Below, piece by piece: positions 25,140 to 37,810 of a stretch of 64,000 nucleotides of DNA (position 1 is the first letter of the stretch; each line of letters opens with the position of its first letter). The notes under the pieces are model-generated. The model was not told the DNA's origin. It worked only from the letters and a program-made list of their open reading frames with translations, and did no database searches. The DNA is from Dryas octopetala (lineage: Eukaryota > Streptophyta > Magnoliopsida > Rosales > Rosaceae): assembly GCA_963921425.1 (NCBI GenBank), contig OY992833.1, positions 7,599,228-7,663,227 of the forward strand. The letters run 5' to 3'. Made by a program: the position numbers and the translations under genes.

Positions 25140-25740
25140 ACAAACCAGAAACCCAACCCGACATTTTACACTATCCCATGGTACATGAAATTCTGGAATT
25201 AAAAAAAAAAAAAACAGAACAAGAAACCTAATTCATCCTTAATCCCTATCCCATGGTACATGAAATACAAAAATTTAAGGGAAATTAAATAAGAACAAGA
25301 AACCCCAATCCAACATTAAACCCAAACTCATGGTACATTAAATTCAGAAATAACAAAGAGATTAAAAAAGAACCCTACCCCAAACCACCCTCAAACTCAA
25401 ACCCATGGTATATGAAATACAGCAATTACAAAGTTATTAAACAAAAACAAGAAACCCAATCCAACATTAACCCCTTTCCCATGGTACATGATATACAGAA
25501 ATTAACAAGACATTAAATAAGAACAAGAAACCCCAATCCGACATTAAACCCAAACCCATGGTACATTAAATTCAGAAATAACCAAGAGATTAAATAAGAA
25601 CCCTAACCCTAAACCACCCTGAAACCCAAACCCATGGTACATGAAATACAGCAATTACAAAGTTATTAAACAAAAACAAGAAACTCAATCCGACATTAAC
25701 CCCTTTCCCATGGTACATGATATACACCAATTACAGAAAA
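25140..25740. repeat. Degenerate tandem repeat with CCATGGTACATGAAAT motif
   Basis: A unit of about 229 bp (for example ACATTAACCCCTTTCCCATG at 25464 and again at 25693) is itself made of two related halves. Each half carries CCCATGGTACATKA near its middle. The same ATGGTACAT core is scattered from 24940 to 25920. Confidence 0.7.
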
Positions 25741-26311
25741 CCAAAAACAACCCAAATGAAATTCGAACTTGAGAAGGAAACATATGTACCATGGGTGATT
25801 GAATCAGTCCGTTCGAATGTCTAGTGTCAACCATGGTCCACCTGGTAGAAGAAGGAACGATATAATTCAAGAACCACAAAACCCAAGTAACCCCAGCAAC
25901 ATTCTCCCCTATCCAACCTGGTACAATCAAAACTAAACTAAACTAGACAAGAGATAAGATCAAATTTTGAATAGAGAGAGTTTCGGATGATAAGAAACCA
26001 GGCTTGAGAAAAAAAAGGAGGAAATTGGACTGGAGAAAAAAAGGGGACTTATGGAGTAGCTCAGAAGTCAGAACGTTGTTTCTAAATTAAAGGGAAAAAA
26101 AAAAGGTGACATGGCTGCTGAGTAATTGATGACTATGATTAAAAGGACTTCTATCTATATTCTAAATCTCTCCTGGTGTTACTCTAAGAAAGGTATTAAC
26201 ATTGGACCTATCTCTAAGTTTCTCATAAAGAAATTGAAAACAAAAGGATCCATCAATTACATAATATTACCTAAACCTTAATTAAGCTCAACTCAAACGC
26301 CCACCATGAAC
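25741..26311. other. Stretch between repeats and the FLA pseudogene
   Basis: It holds A-rich DNA, the possible right end of the old DNA transposon (about 26110-26215) and the 3' flank of the FLA pseudogene. No intact gene is seen. Confidence 0.4.
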
Positions 26312-26765
26312 CTAATAATTTTGCAAAGGAGAATATTCAACACTATCCCCATTCCCAGGCTTATGACAAAAAATAAAGAAAAGAATTAGCAGACAAATGG
26401 AAGCTGCCGGCAGAGCTAACAGAAGAAACCAATTCCCTGTTAACTCATTCACCCAAGAAAATCCACCAACCAATTCTTTCTTATTCTCTTTGTTAATGGA
26501 GTCCTCTTTCACAGACGCCACGGCGTCGTACTGTGGATACCTGAGGGTTTGGAAAGCCAAATCGAAGAAGTCCTCCACCCCATGAATGATCACTCGTCCA
26601 TTGTTGTAGAGATCCCAATCATTGACTTTGACTTGGTTAAGAGAATCGTGTCTGGTAACAACGAGAGGATGACCGGGAAGAAGAGTGTCAACCTTGGAAC
26701 CATGAGAAAAAGATGCCTCAAAAGTGTTTCTGTCGAGCTTGAATGGCACAACATGGTACTTAAGG

Positions 26766-29700
26766 TGACAGGACCGCCCCTGGGTTTCACCCTGAAACCC
26801 GGAGAGGTCCTGCGGGAATCCAAAATCAAGGAAAATCCTACCGAAAATTCGGCAGAACCTCCCCTGAAAATGGACTAACCCAGAAATCTCATAACCTGTA
26901 AAAAAAACACTTCTAAACAGCAACCACCTCTACCACAACCAAAAAGGGGTCTCAGGCCCAACAATATAAATAATCTTATAATTTGTATGTGGTCATCAGA
27001 GCCACTACCCCTATTACAGCAAATTTTTACAAAAATAAACATGGCGCCTACATGGTCCGGAAATGGAAAATGGATGCTGTGTCTCGACGTGATTGACTCG
27101 ACCTCCACCAAAGCTACTACCTGGGGAGAACAATTTAAAACAAAACAAAATAAGCTGTGAGTCAAACTCAGTGAGTGGACAGTTTAATAAAAACGAAAAC
27201 AAAAGTAAACTTCCTGTTTCAGAAAATCCCTTAAAACCACGTTTAGTTCAAAGACCTCACGTCACTCTTGAAATCCCCCAATTTTAAAATCATTTTTAAA
27301 TCGTCTCAAAACTGTAAATCAAACTCTGAAAAACACATAATACTCTGAAACTGTAAAATTATTAAAATATCTGAAATAAAATGCAATACCTTAACGAAAA
27401 TGTCGTTTAAAATGTTTACTGGTGTAATATATTTTCTCAAAATACTTCGCAACTGAAAACTCATGCCACACTAGTACCCGGGGAACTGCTGGTCATACAC
27501 TGCCGAGTCATCTCTAGGCAAGTGCAGAGCAAATCAATACCTGCTGTGATGCTGGTCATACACCGCCGCCTAGGCAAGTGCAGAGCAAATGTTATGCTGG
27601 TCATACACTGCCGTCTAGGCAAGTGCAGAGCAAATGTTATGCTGGTCATACACTGCCGTCTAGGCAAGTGCAAAGCGAGTGCTGGTCGTACACCGCCGAG
27701 TCATCTCTAGGCGAGTGCAGAGCAATTATGTACCTGTGCTGGTCATACACCGCCGAGTCATCTCTAGGCGAGTGCAGAGCAATTATATATACCTGTGCTG
27801 GTCATACACCGCCGAGTCATCTCTAGGCGAGTGCAGAGCAATTATATACCTATGCTGGTCATACACTGCCGAGTCATCTCTAGGCGAGTGCAGAGCAATT
27901 ATATACCTGTGCTGGTCATACACCGCCGAGTCATCTCTAGGCGAGTGCAGAGCAATTATATACCTGTGCTGGTCATACACCGCCGAGTCATCTCTAGGCG
28001 AGTGCAGAGCAATTATATACCTGTGCTGAAGGGGGGGTACTAGTATGACGGTTTAAAACTGCTCGTGTAACTTCATAAAATTCGTAACTCAAATCAATAT
28101 TTCTAATTCAAAACTCATGATAACCAAAAAAATAAAATCATAATTTAAGAAAACACTTCCAAATCAAAAATCCAATTCAACTTCTATTATCTCTCAAACA
28201 AATTCAATAACCACACGAATAATTCATGAATTTAGAAAAATATTTGCAAAAATAAAGTCCACTCACTATCAACGAAAGATGAAGCTTCATCAACCTAACA
28301 AAAACAGACCACGCGTTTTAAGGTTCGAAAGATAATTATATATATAATCTTTTAGGCATACTCCAAAAGGAAATTGTAGTAGCGAAAGTGCCCAAAGATG
28401 AATTCCTCAATACTAAAAACCCATTAACCTAGGCCTAATCTAATCTCGTCTATCCACTCATACAACATAAATATTCCAAATTTAGACGGATAAAAATTAT
28501 ACCTTCCTTGCATTCCATATCCTTCGCAACTCGATTTATAATTCCGATAACCAATCTACACTAAGATTGAGATCCTCGAGTATACCCAACCTATCCAAAC
28601 AACCAACTGTCACAATTTATTCCCCGTCGTTCTCACAACCTGTCTAATTACACAACAATCAACTGATAACCTAAGATCGGTTCAATAACTGTCGGGAATT
28701 TTCATTTTCAGTTCACAAATTAACAATTTATCCAATTTAACTCATCCAAATTTCCATTTAGTGGCTGTGTGGTCTCGGAGTGGCCGAAATCGACACTACC
28801 GCCACACCCAACGGCTGCCCAAACTTGATTCCCAACCAAACACAAATGTATCAACCTAATTTCAACTCCAATAGGCTCATTAATCTTAAGAAAATATAAA
28901 AACATTGAAGGGAGTCTGAATCGGCCACCACACGCGGCGAAGCTCGCGGTGGCCGTGGGTGGCTGAGTTGGGTTTTTAATTCCGGGCATAATCATACGAA
29001 ATCAATCATACAAACTTGTAGAGGAGGAAGAGACGATCGATTTCAATACCTGGGTCGAGGCCAACAGTGGCCGGAGTTGGCCGGAAAACACAAAACCCGC
29101 TGGAGGAGCCGCGAGCTTCTCCTCTTCGAATCGCCGCGTACGGTGGTCGTCTTGGCAAGGTGATGACACCTTCGTGCTCGGCTCGTCGAGTGGAAGAGAT
29201 CTGGGGTGGTCGGAGGTCGCAATGTCGCCGGAAAAGCGAGATCACCGGCGGTGAGTCTCGGCTTCTCTCTCTTCGATATGCCGCCGGTGGTGGTTGACTG
29301 GTGAGAAGGAGGAGTGGGCTGTGATGACCGGTCGGAGAGGGTCATTTTCTGACCGGTGGGGTGGTCGGTGGTCGGCGAACAGAGAGGGATTCGGTGGCAG
29401 AGAGAGAGGATGAGAGAGGTCGGGGGTGTGTGCGTGCGTGCCCTGCAGGGAGAGAGAGAAAAAAATAATATAGAGAGAGAGTATTCCCGAAATTTCTAGA
29501 GAGCGATCCCCCTTCAAAATCTGATTTTTGGGTATTAAAATCCCATTTTTTATAAATTTACAATATTGCCCTTCACTTCACACGCTCATATCTCTCAAAC
29601 CGTAACTCAGATCGACGCGTGGTACGTGTCTATGAAATCGTGGGCTCAAAACCTATTCAACGGACCCAAAGTCAAAATCGAAAGCCCATTTATTTTAAAA

Positions 29701-29856
29701 GTCAACTTTGGGTCAAGCTTAAATTAAAACAACAATAAATAAATAAATAATTCCAAAATCTTTAAAATACAAATTAACATCCTAAAAAAAATCTCTTAAA
29801 AATATAGTTAAATAAAAATTTAAATTTCTAGTGAAATCTTGGGTCGAGTCGTTACA
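26766..29856 (-). mobile_element. Solo LTR inside the FLA gene, mosaic type
   Basis: It starts TGACAGGACCGCCCC and ends GGGTCGAGTCGTTACA, with TAAGG duplicated at 26761-26765 and 29857-29861. It is 3091 bp long with no internal region. Its first 350 bp match the 3' end of the 6268-type LTRs, whereas its minisatellite and middle match the 10980-type LTRs, so it appears to be a recombinant subfamily. Confidence 0.9.
27487..28028 (-). repeat. Minisatellite in LTR, 57-bp unit in its right part
   Basis: The left part has 40-bp-type units. From 27679 to 28028 there are about six units of 57 to 61 bp containing GCTGGTCATACACCGCCGAG, TCATCTCTAGGCGAGTGCAG and AGCAATTATATACC. Open frames across it are artefacts of the unit length. 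Confidence 0.92.
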
Positions 29857-31069
29857 TAAGGAAAGTCAGTGGAGGCTGTGGAAACTTGGGGGAAAAGAAA
29901 GCTTGGTCTTGTGGGCAAAAGAGGGTAAGGGTGGTAGTGTTGTGGGTTATAGCCTTGAGAATTGTCTCTAGGGTAAGGGCCATGGCGTTATAGCCTTTGT
30001 CAGAAAGTGTGCTTGATATCAAACCAACGTTGATTCTAGGTTTGTTTGTTGCGTCATATGTTTGGGCAGCTTGAACAGTAAGCAGAGTTGAAGAGAGAAG
30101 AAGAAAAGAACAAAGTGCAAACTTGGAAGCCATTGGAGATGAGTGAAAGAAGATTAAGCCAAAGCTAGCTAGTCAAGTATTGTAATGGAGTTTTTTGCTG
30201 AAACAAAATGTAACGCCCCGAACCTCGGGCCCATAAAAATACTGAACATTAAACTTTTAAACTTGTTTTCTCTTTCTTTTCAGCCATGCACAACAACATA
30301 AGTAAATACAATTTTATCAAAAACATTTAAACAAACCATTGTGTAAAAACAATTAAATAAATATGTCTGAGTCCCACTGCCTCGTCTTCTCTCCACTGCT
30401 TCCTCAGCCTGCTTAACCTGCAAAACACAAACTCTACACACATTCATGGTGTACCGGGTTATTCAAACAAACAACCCGGTAAGCTCACTAGAGCTCGTAT
30501 GAGTGAAAATACTTAATTAACTAACCTCAAGAAATTTCCTCAATTTCCATACTCAATAAATAATCCATAATAACAACTGATATTTACTCAAATCACATAA
30601 AAATTTCATCACCAATCATCCAAGCACCAAGATAGTCGTAATTCCTTAATTCACATAAAATTTCCACCAATAATAATAATAATAATCATTATGCAGATCA
30701 ATTGCCTAATCGTCAACTATTAACCTCAACCTCAAATCATTCACATCCTAATTAATAACCTCAATGCATAATCATCCTCTTTTCCACCTTCAAGATTCAA
30801 GCCTAGACTTTACCAAGTCCTAGTCAAAACAAGTCCTAGTAAACCAATGCAAACATGCAAGCAAAGCGACAAAACAATCTATCTAATTTCACTCCCTTCG
30901 CTTATTGAAATCCTCTAGCTTTAAAACTATTTTCAAAATCTCTTCTTTCAAATCTATTTTTAAATCCCCTTAACCGTAAATCAAACTCTGAACTGAATTT
31001 ATCTTTAGAAACTGATATCTCAAAACACTTATACTTAAAACTCACATTATTCTTGTACCTATACTGTAG

Positions 31070-31212
31070 ACAATGTCCTGGCCACAATCCCGCGCATGGG
31101 CAAGCTCAAATCCTGGCCACAATCTCGTACATAGCAGTTACTTTGCACGAGCAAGTTCATATCCTGGCCACAAACTCGTATGGAGGGGTCACTCCGCACG
31201 AGCAGGCTCGTA
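31070..31212 (-). repeat. Short 51-bp-type minisatellite, cut by the next LTR
   Basis: About three degenerate units with TCCTGGCCACAATCYCG and GAGCAGGCTCGT are present. The array ends abruptly at the left edge of the LTR starting at 31220. A similar short array lies at 32215-32345. Confidence 0.75.
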
Positions 31213-31219
31213 ACAGGCT

Positions 31220-33917
31220 TGTAACGCCCAGAACCTCGGGCCCATAAAACACTAAAACATCAACCTTTTAAATCTGTTTTCTCTTTCTTTTGAGCCATGC
31301 ACATAAATATAAATAAATACAATTTTACCAAAAACATTTAAACAAAAACATTGTGTAAAAACAATTAAATAAATCTCATTGGGTCCCACTGCCTCGACTT
31401 CTCCTCACTGCCTCCACAGCCTGCTTAACCTGTAAAACACAAACAACCATACTGCACCATATTCATGGTACACCGGGTCATTCAAACAAACAACCCAGTA
31501 AGCTCACTAGAGCTCGTATGAGTGAAATGACTTAACTAACTAACCTCAACAATTCTTCAATTTCCATACTCAATAATTCAAGCCTACATTTTACCATGTC
31601 CTGGCCAAACCAATTCCTAGCAAACAAATACAAACACGCAAGCAAAGCAACAATTCAACTATCTAATTCCACTCACGTCGCTCTTTGAAATCCTTTAGCT
31701 TTAAAACTATTTTCAAAATCTCTTCTTTCAAATCTATTTTTAAATCTCCTCAACCGTAAATCAAACTCTGAAAGATATCATAATCAAACCTAAATCAGAA
31801 ATTGTTCACTCACGTCGCTCTTTGAAATCCTTTAGCTTTAAAACTATTTTCAAAATCTCTTCTTTCAAATCTATTTTTAAATCTCCTCAATCGTAAATCA
31901 AACTCTGAAAGATATCATACTCAAATCTAAATCAGAAATTGTTAATCATTCATTAATAAAACAATTAAAATCTGCAGCATGAAAATCAATCTCTGAAAAT
32001 AACAAGGTTATAAAGCTGGAATCGATATTATAAACTGTATATAAATAATTTAGGCTGAAAACTTTCATCTCAAATAAACCTTGATATACAGAAAAAGTAA
32101 TAAAACTGTTTCAAGCTGAGAAATAACAAATCTGAACTGAATTTATCTTTGGAAACTGATATCTCAAAACACTCATGCTTAAAAACTTACACCATTCTCG
32201 TACCCGTACTGAAGACAATGTCCTGGCCACAATCCCGCGCACAGGAAGGCTCAAATCCTGGCCACAATCCCATACGGAAGGGTCACTCCGCACGAGCAGG
32301 CTCGTATCCTGGCCACAATCCCGTGCATTTTACACAGGCAGGCTCGTTTGATCGGTACATGCATTAACACAACTGTTTTTAAATACTCTTTAAATCTCTA
32401 CTCATTTTTTAGATAAATAATTAAACATTTTTCAATTCTTTTCAAAACTCTCCTTAACAATCCAACGCATCAAAAATGTGTCTTTTCTCAATCATAACGT
32501 CTCAAACCATACTTTAAAAATTTAAAGAATGAACATCCAAAATATATGAAATCTTTTAATAAACTAAATGATAATTAAAAACCCCCTTTTAAAATAAAGA
32601 ATTCTTCGATATAAATCTCTTCCAAAAGTTTGTTGAAATATTTCTTAATCGTCTAAAATATAAATTTCAAAATAAGAGAAATCGAGCTATGCCGAAACCT
32701 TCCCGAAATCGATTCCTACTCACGACTCCTCACTTGTATTGCCACTTAAATCATACCAACACCTCTTCCATAAGTAACTTGATTATTCTGTAAAATAATT
32801 GCCTAATCATCATTCATTGATCCTCGAAAATAGACATTTCTCATCTAATCTCAATTAATTCCTTAGTCTCAAATCCTCGTCAATTCCTTATCATGATCCA
32901 AATCCTATATTTAGCCTTCTCTAACATATAACAACAAACACACAAAACAGACAATTCATTAACAGTACTCTACATTAAAATCTGATAAGTATCACTCACT
33001 GTTTATCCGCGTGAAGAGACCAAAATGCCCATGGGGGGCAACACACTCGGATAACAAATCCGGCAGCATGACAGCATCGGGAATAAGATTTCCCGAGCCC
33101 AAGTACCTGTTAAGACCAGACAATCAACAATTTAATATCCAAAGATCACAACTTGGCCGTTCAGCAACCGAAATGAGCAATAACCACCACGCAGGGTGGC
33201 TGCCCGGCCCCTAACAACACACAAACATTCACTGAGATGCAAACAGACCCTAGAAATGGCCTTTGGATGTCCTAGGGAGGCTAATTGACAAGGAAAACAA
33301 CCCAACCCGCTGCCACAAGTGGCGGAGCTGGCGGTGGCAGCAGCGGTGAAGCGGATCTATACAAGAAAATCAACAAATTCGAGCCCAAAATCAAGGCAGA
33401 GACTTCAATTCAATTGTAATGGGTCAAAAACAACCCAAAAATCCAAAAATCAAAGGGAAACCCGAAATGGGTACAAGCCCTAAAATCTCAACCTCCAAAA
33501 TCTCAAAATTGACCAACTAAACCAAGGGGGAAAGAAATTCCATACCAAGAGGATAAACTTTCATAACAGGGTCGACGGCCAAAAGTCGCCAGAAAAGCTC
33601 GAAACTGGCCGGAGAAGGCGCGGCTTCTCTCTCTTCGCACCGCCGCGTATAGTGGTCATCGGCGAGAGGATGGCATGGGGAGGCTCAGAACATCGAAAGG
33701 AGTCCATCTGTGGCAGTTCGGAGTCGCGTCGTGACCGGAAAAGTTAGATCGCCGGCAAGAAGACCTTCTCTATCTAACGCCAATTCTTTGTCGTTGTTGG
33801 GTTTCTGGGTTAGATGCTGCCACTGGGAGGAATAGGAGAGAGAGGCGAGCAACCTGGGCCAAACACCTAGCCCAGCCGCCGCCGGACGCACTGCCATGCG
33901 CCGGTGGCAAGGGCGGC

Positions 33918-33959
<42 letters not shown>

Positions 33960-34295
33960 TGAGGAGAGAGAACTCACTTTTGGGGTTTTAAAACCACTTT
34001 TGTAAAAATTACAAGTTTGCCACTCACTTCAATTGCCCATAACTTTCAAACCGTAACTCGGTTCGACGTGTGTTACGTGTCTATGAACTCGTGGACTCGA
34101 GACCTATCCAATGGGCCAAAAGTCAAAATCAAAGGCCCACTAATTTTAAAAGTCAACTTTTGGGTTAAACCCAATTTAAAACAAAAATTAAGATTAAATT
34201 AAAACCTTTTTAATTTCCAAATAAATTCTCAAAATCCATAAAATAAATTCTCAAAATATTTAAAGTAAATCTTTGAAAAAATACGGGGTTTAACA
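31220..34295 (-). mobile_element. LTR of the main family without matching target duplication
   Basis: It starts TGTAACGCCCAGAACC and ends ACGGGGTTTAACA, 3076 bp in total, inside the solo LTR 30209-43959. The flanks (AGGCT on the left, ATTTT on the right) do not match, and the host LTR is disturbed at the left junction within its minisatellite. A deletion or exchange between repeats after insertion is the simplest reading. A 90-bp piece is repeated at about 31690-31780 and 31810-31900. Confidence 0.8.
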
Positions 34296-34796
34296 ATTTT
34301 ACACAGGCAGGCTCGTCCGAGCAGTACTTGCATTTTCAAATTCTAACATTTCCACATCCAAAATAAATAATCATTACGATAATCATACTAGATATAATAA
34401 ATCCTCTCATAAACGAATTGAATTTAAAAAACTTCATTTTCAATCAAGGTACTTTCCACAAGAATGCGCAAAGCAAAACACAAATTATTAAAATCAAGAT
34501 CTACTCACTGTTTACTCCGAACTAAGCCGAATCCTTTCCGAAGTTGATTCCTATTCACGACCCCTCACTTGTTTGTCACTCAAATCATACTAACACTTCC
34601 TCTCTAATTCAGCAATCATTCTCAGGGCAACTCTATAATTCCCAATTGATTCCTTAGGCCTCAAATCCTCATCAATTCTTCTCATGATATAAATCCTCTA
34701 CTTAGCCTTCTCTAACATAAAGCAACAAACAAACAAAACAGAAAATTCATTAATAGTACTCTACATTAAAATCCGATAAGTATCACTCACAGTGCA

Positions 34797-37674
34797 TGAA
34801 ACGCCCCGAACCTCGGGCCCATGAAAATACTGAACATCAAACTGTTAAATCTATTTTCTCTTACCTTGAGCCATGCACAACAACATAAGTAAATATAATT
34901 CTGTCAAAAACATTTTAAACAGACCACTGAGTAAAACCAATAAATAAATCTTTCTGGGTCCCACCGCCTCGTCTCCCCCTCCACTGCTTCCTCAGTCTGC
35001 TTAACCTGCAAAACACAAATCCTACACCACATCCATGGTGTACCGGGTTATACAACAAACCCGATAATCTCACTAGAGTTCGTATGTGTGAAATGACATA
35101 ATAATAATTGTCCTCAATGATTTTCTCAATCCCCAAACTCAAAAATAATCCACAAAATATCCATAATTACTTAATTTACAAAACATTCCACCACCAATCA
35201 TCCAAACATCAAGATAATCAAAAACTCCTCAGATGCACATCAAATCTCATTAATAATAATAAAACATTTTAGCAAATCAATTGCCTAATCTTTAACTATT
35301 AACCTCAACATCAACCTCAAACATTCACATTCTAATTAATAACCTCACGACATAATCACCCTCGCTTCCCTTCTCAAGCTTCAAGCCTAACCTTTACCAA
35401 GTTCTAACCAGCCCAAGTCCTAACGAACAAATGCACACAAGAAATCCAGCAACAATTAAACTAACTAATTTCACTCACGTCGCTTTTGAAATCCTCTAGC
35501 TTTCAAACTACCTTCAAAATCTCTTCCTTCATATCCATTTTTCAATCCCCTCAAAATTTGTAAATCGACCTCAGAAGAACAATTTATACTCCACAACCAA
35601 AACCTCACTCCACAAACTATAAATCGCTCGCCACTTCCCGTGCAGAGCGGATCGATGCACGGGCAGGCAGGTATGCTCGCCACTTCTCGTGCAGAGCGAA
35701 TCTATACACGAGCAGGCAGGAATGCTCGCCACTTCTCGTGCAGAACGAATCAATGCACGAGCAGGCAGGATGCTCGCCACTTCTCGTGCAGAGCGAATCA
35801 ATGCACGAGCAGGCAGGATGCTCGCCACTTCTCGTGCAGAGCGAATCAATGCACGAGCAGGCAGGATGCTCGCCACTTCTCGTGCAGAGCGAATCAATGC
35901 ACGAGCAGGCAGGATGCTCGCCACTTCTCGTGCAGAGCGAATCTATACACGAGCAGGCAGGATTTCTCACACAACCTCAATCACAACATTCTCAGAACCA
36001 TCTTATAGCCATCCTTGTATCACAATGTATAAATGCCTCATGTATTTCTCCTCAGATTCATCTCTACATATGCATCATCATCAACACTTGTTGTTAGACA
36101 ATTTATTCTTTAAACATTTACTCTCAGTTTACTCCGAGCTATGCCAAATCCAAGAATCCCTTCCGAAATTGATTCTTACTCATGACCTTTCACTTGTTTG
36201 TTACTCAAATCATACCAAATGTTTCATCAAAAGTAACTTGATTATTCTGTAAGATAATTACCTAATCATTTTCATTAATCCTCGACAATAAGTATTTCTT
36301 CCCTAATCCAGCAATTATTCTCGGGCAACCCTATAATTCCTAAATAATTCCCTAGCCTCAAATCCTCATCAATTCATTCTCCTAACTTAAATCCTACACC
36401 TAGTCTTCTCTAACGTAAAGCAGCAAATCCATAAAACAGACAATTAAACCATGGTACTCAACAATATAAGCAGATAAGTTTCACTCACAATTTAACTACG
36501 TAAAAGACCGAAATACCCTTCACGGTGCCATTGCTCGGATACCAAATCCGGCAGCATAACGGCATCGGGAATGGGATTTCCCGAGCCCATGTACCTGTTA
36601 AGACCAGACAACCAATATTTAAATATTCAGGGTTCACAATTTGGCCGTTCAACAGCCGAAATAGGCGGTAACCACCACGCACGGTGGCTGCCCAGCCCCT
36701 AACAACACACAAACACTCACCAATACGCAAACAAACCCTAAAATTGGCCTCTAGATGTCCTGGGGAGGCTGATTGACAAGGAAAATCACCCGACCCGCCG
36801 CCACAAGTGGCGGAGCCGACGGTGGCAGCGGCGGCACAAACTTAAAAAATGCCCAAATTCAACTCCAAACAATCCTAATCATATAATAGAACCTTTAATT
36901 GCACAAAAACAACACGAATTTGAGTCCAATTCCAAGATATTTGAAAATAACATAAACCCTAAAATCGAATTTCTAAAATCACAAAATTGAACATCGACAC
37001 CTTAGGGGAAAGATTACCCGTACCTAGAGGATCGATTTTGTCAACTGGATCGACGGCCAAATCTCGCTGGAAATGGCCGAAACTGGCCGGAGAAGACGAT
37101 CGGACAACCATCTTCGATCCGCCGCCGTTTGAGGTCATCGGAGCATGGGGTAACCACTGGGAGACTCGCCGTGGCCTGGGGAAGAGAACCCAGGTGGTCC
37201 GGCGCTGCAACTCCGTCGGAAAACGCAGATCGCCGGCGGGGTGGCTCGGCCCCGTTTCACGTCGTTTCTCCGTCATGGGTGATCGGCAGGAAAAAAGGAG
37301 ACCACCGGGAGAGAGAGGGGAGGGAGGCGATGGCGGCAGGCCAAAACCCGAGCCCAGCTGCCGTCGGACGCGCCGTCACGCGCCGGTGACAGGCGCGGCG
37401 AGGGTGAGGGGCGAGAGAGACAGGCACGGGGAGAGAGGAGAGAGAGAGTGAGTGAATAAAAAAAATCTGACTTTTTTGGGTTTTTAAAACCCCCTTTCAT
37501 AAAAATTACAAGTTTGCCACTCGCTTCAAAAGCCCGTATCTTTCAAACCGTAGCTCCGATTGACGCGTGCCGCGCGTCTACGAACTCGTGGACTCGAGAC
37601 TTTTCCAACGTGCCCAAAGTCAAAGACGAAAGTCCATTATTTTTAAAAGTCAAACTTTGGGTCGGGTCGTTACA
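34797..37674 (-). repeat. 3' LTR of the young element
   Basis: It starts TGAAACGCCCCGAACC and ends GGGTCGGGTCGTTACA as read on the plus strand. It is almost identical to 38232-41100. It contains the 48-bp minisatellite and the conserved hairpin block (about 36530-36600). Confidence 0.95.
35631..35965 (-). repeat. Minisatellite in LTR, 48-bp unit, about 7 copies
   Basis: Units contain GCTCGCCACTTCTCGTGCAG and TGCACGAGCAGGCAGG. TCGTGCA and TGCACGA in each unit can pair as a 7-bp stem. Open frames through it are artefacts. Confidence 0.95.
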
Positions 37675-37690
37675 ACCTTCCCCCCTTACA
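37675..37690 (-). promoter_or_regulatory. Polypurine tract of the young element
   Basis: The minus strand reads TAAGGGGGGAAGGT directly before the 3' LTR start TGTAACGACCC. It is preceded by the TTTCGAGGACGAAATTTTTG signature, as in the 6268-21283 element. Confidence 0.88.
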
Positions 37691-37810
37691 AAAATTTCGT
37701 CCTCGAAATTTAGCATATATCGTAACAGACAAGTGATGCCCAAACTCGTACCTCCTATCGACCTCGCTGATCCCTCTATTGACCACGTGCCAACGTGATT
37801 TATTTAAGTC

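Larger units (their letters stand above)
4710..26215. mobile_element. Possible old Mutator-like element hosting the left LTR stack
   Basis: The two flanks of the solo LTR at 5666-23890 seem to belong to one unit. Both are rich in GGTACAT motifs. The right flank has Ulp1-like exons, a gene type often carried by plant Mutator-like and CACTA elements. Weak inverted similarity exists between about 4790-4850 and about 26110-26185 (ATATAGATTAAGGTCCTTTTT against the complement ATATAGATAGAAGTCCTTTTA). No transposase or clean target duplication was found, so the class and both ends are tentative. Confidence 0.3.
26312..30133 (-). pseudogene. Fasciclin-like arabinogalactan protein, split by a solo LTR
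   Basis: Coding parts lie at 30133-29857 and 26760-26312. With one copy of the TAAGG duplication removed they add up to 726 bp, a single 241-residue frame. The start MASKFALCSFLLLSSTLLTV is a signal peptide. One FAS1 domain follows, with TLFCPQDQAF (H1 box), YHVVPFKL (YH motif) and GRVIIHGVEDFFD (H2 box). The protein ends with a hydrophobic segment NWFLLLALPAASICLLILF and a short basic and polar tail, so it was a secreted, membrane-held cell-wall protein of the small single-FAS1 class (FLA19-21-like). The insertion lies just before the YH motif and adds an immediate stop. A second LTR lies 75 bp upstream of the start codon. Apart from the insertions the frame is intact, so the loss is recent. 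Confidence 0.9.

Noticed and set aside
26312..26923. A separate 203-codon membrane protein gene
   Set aside because: The part beyond 26760 is LTR sequence. The real coding part is the 3' portion of the split FLA gene.
35631..35965. Array resembling a CRISPR
   Set aside because: There are no unique spacers, the units are directly adjacent 48-bp repeats inside an LTR, and the DNA is from a plant.
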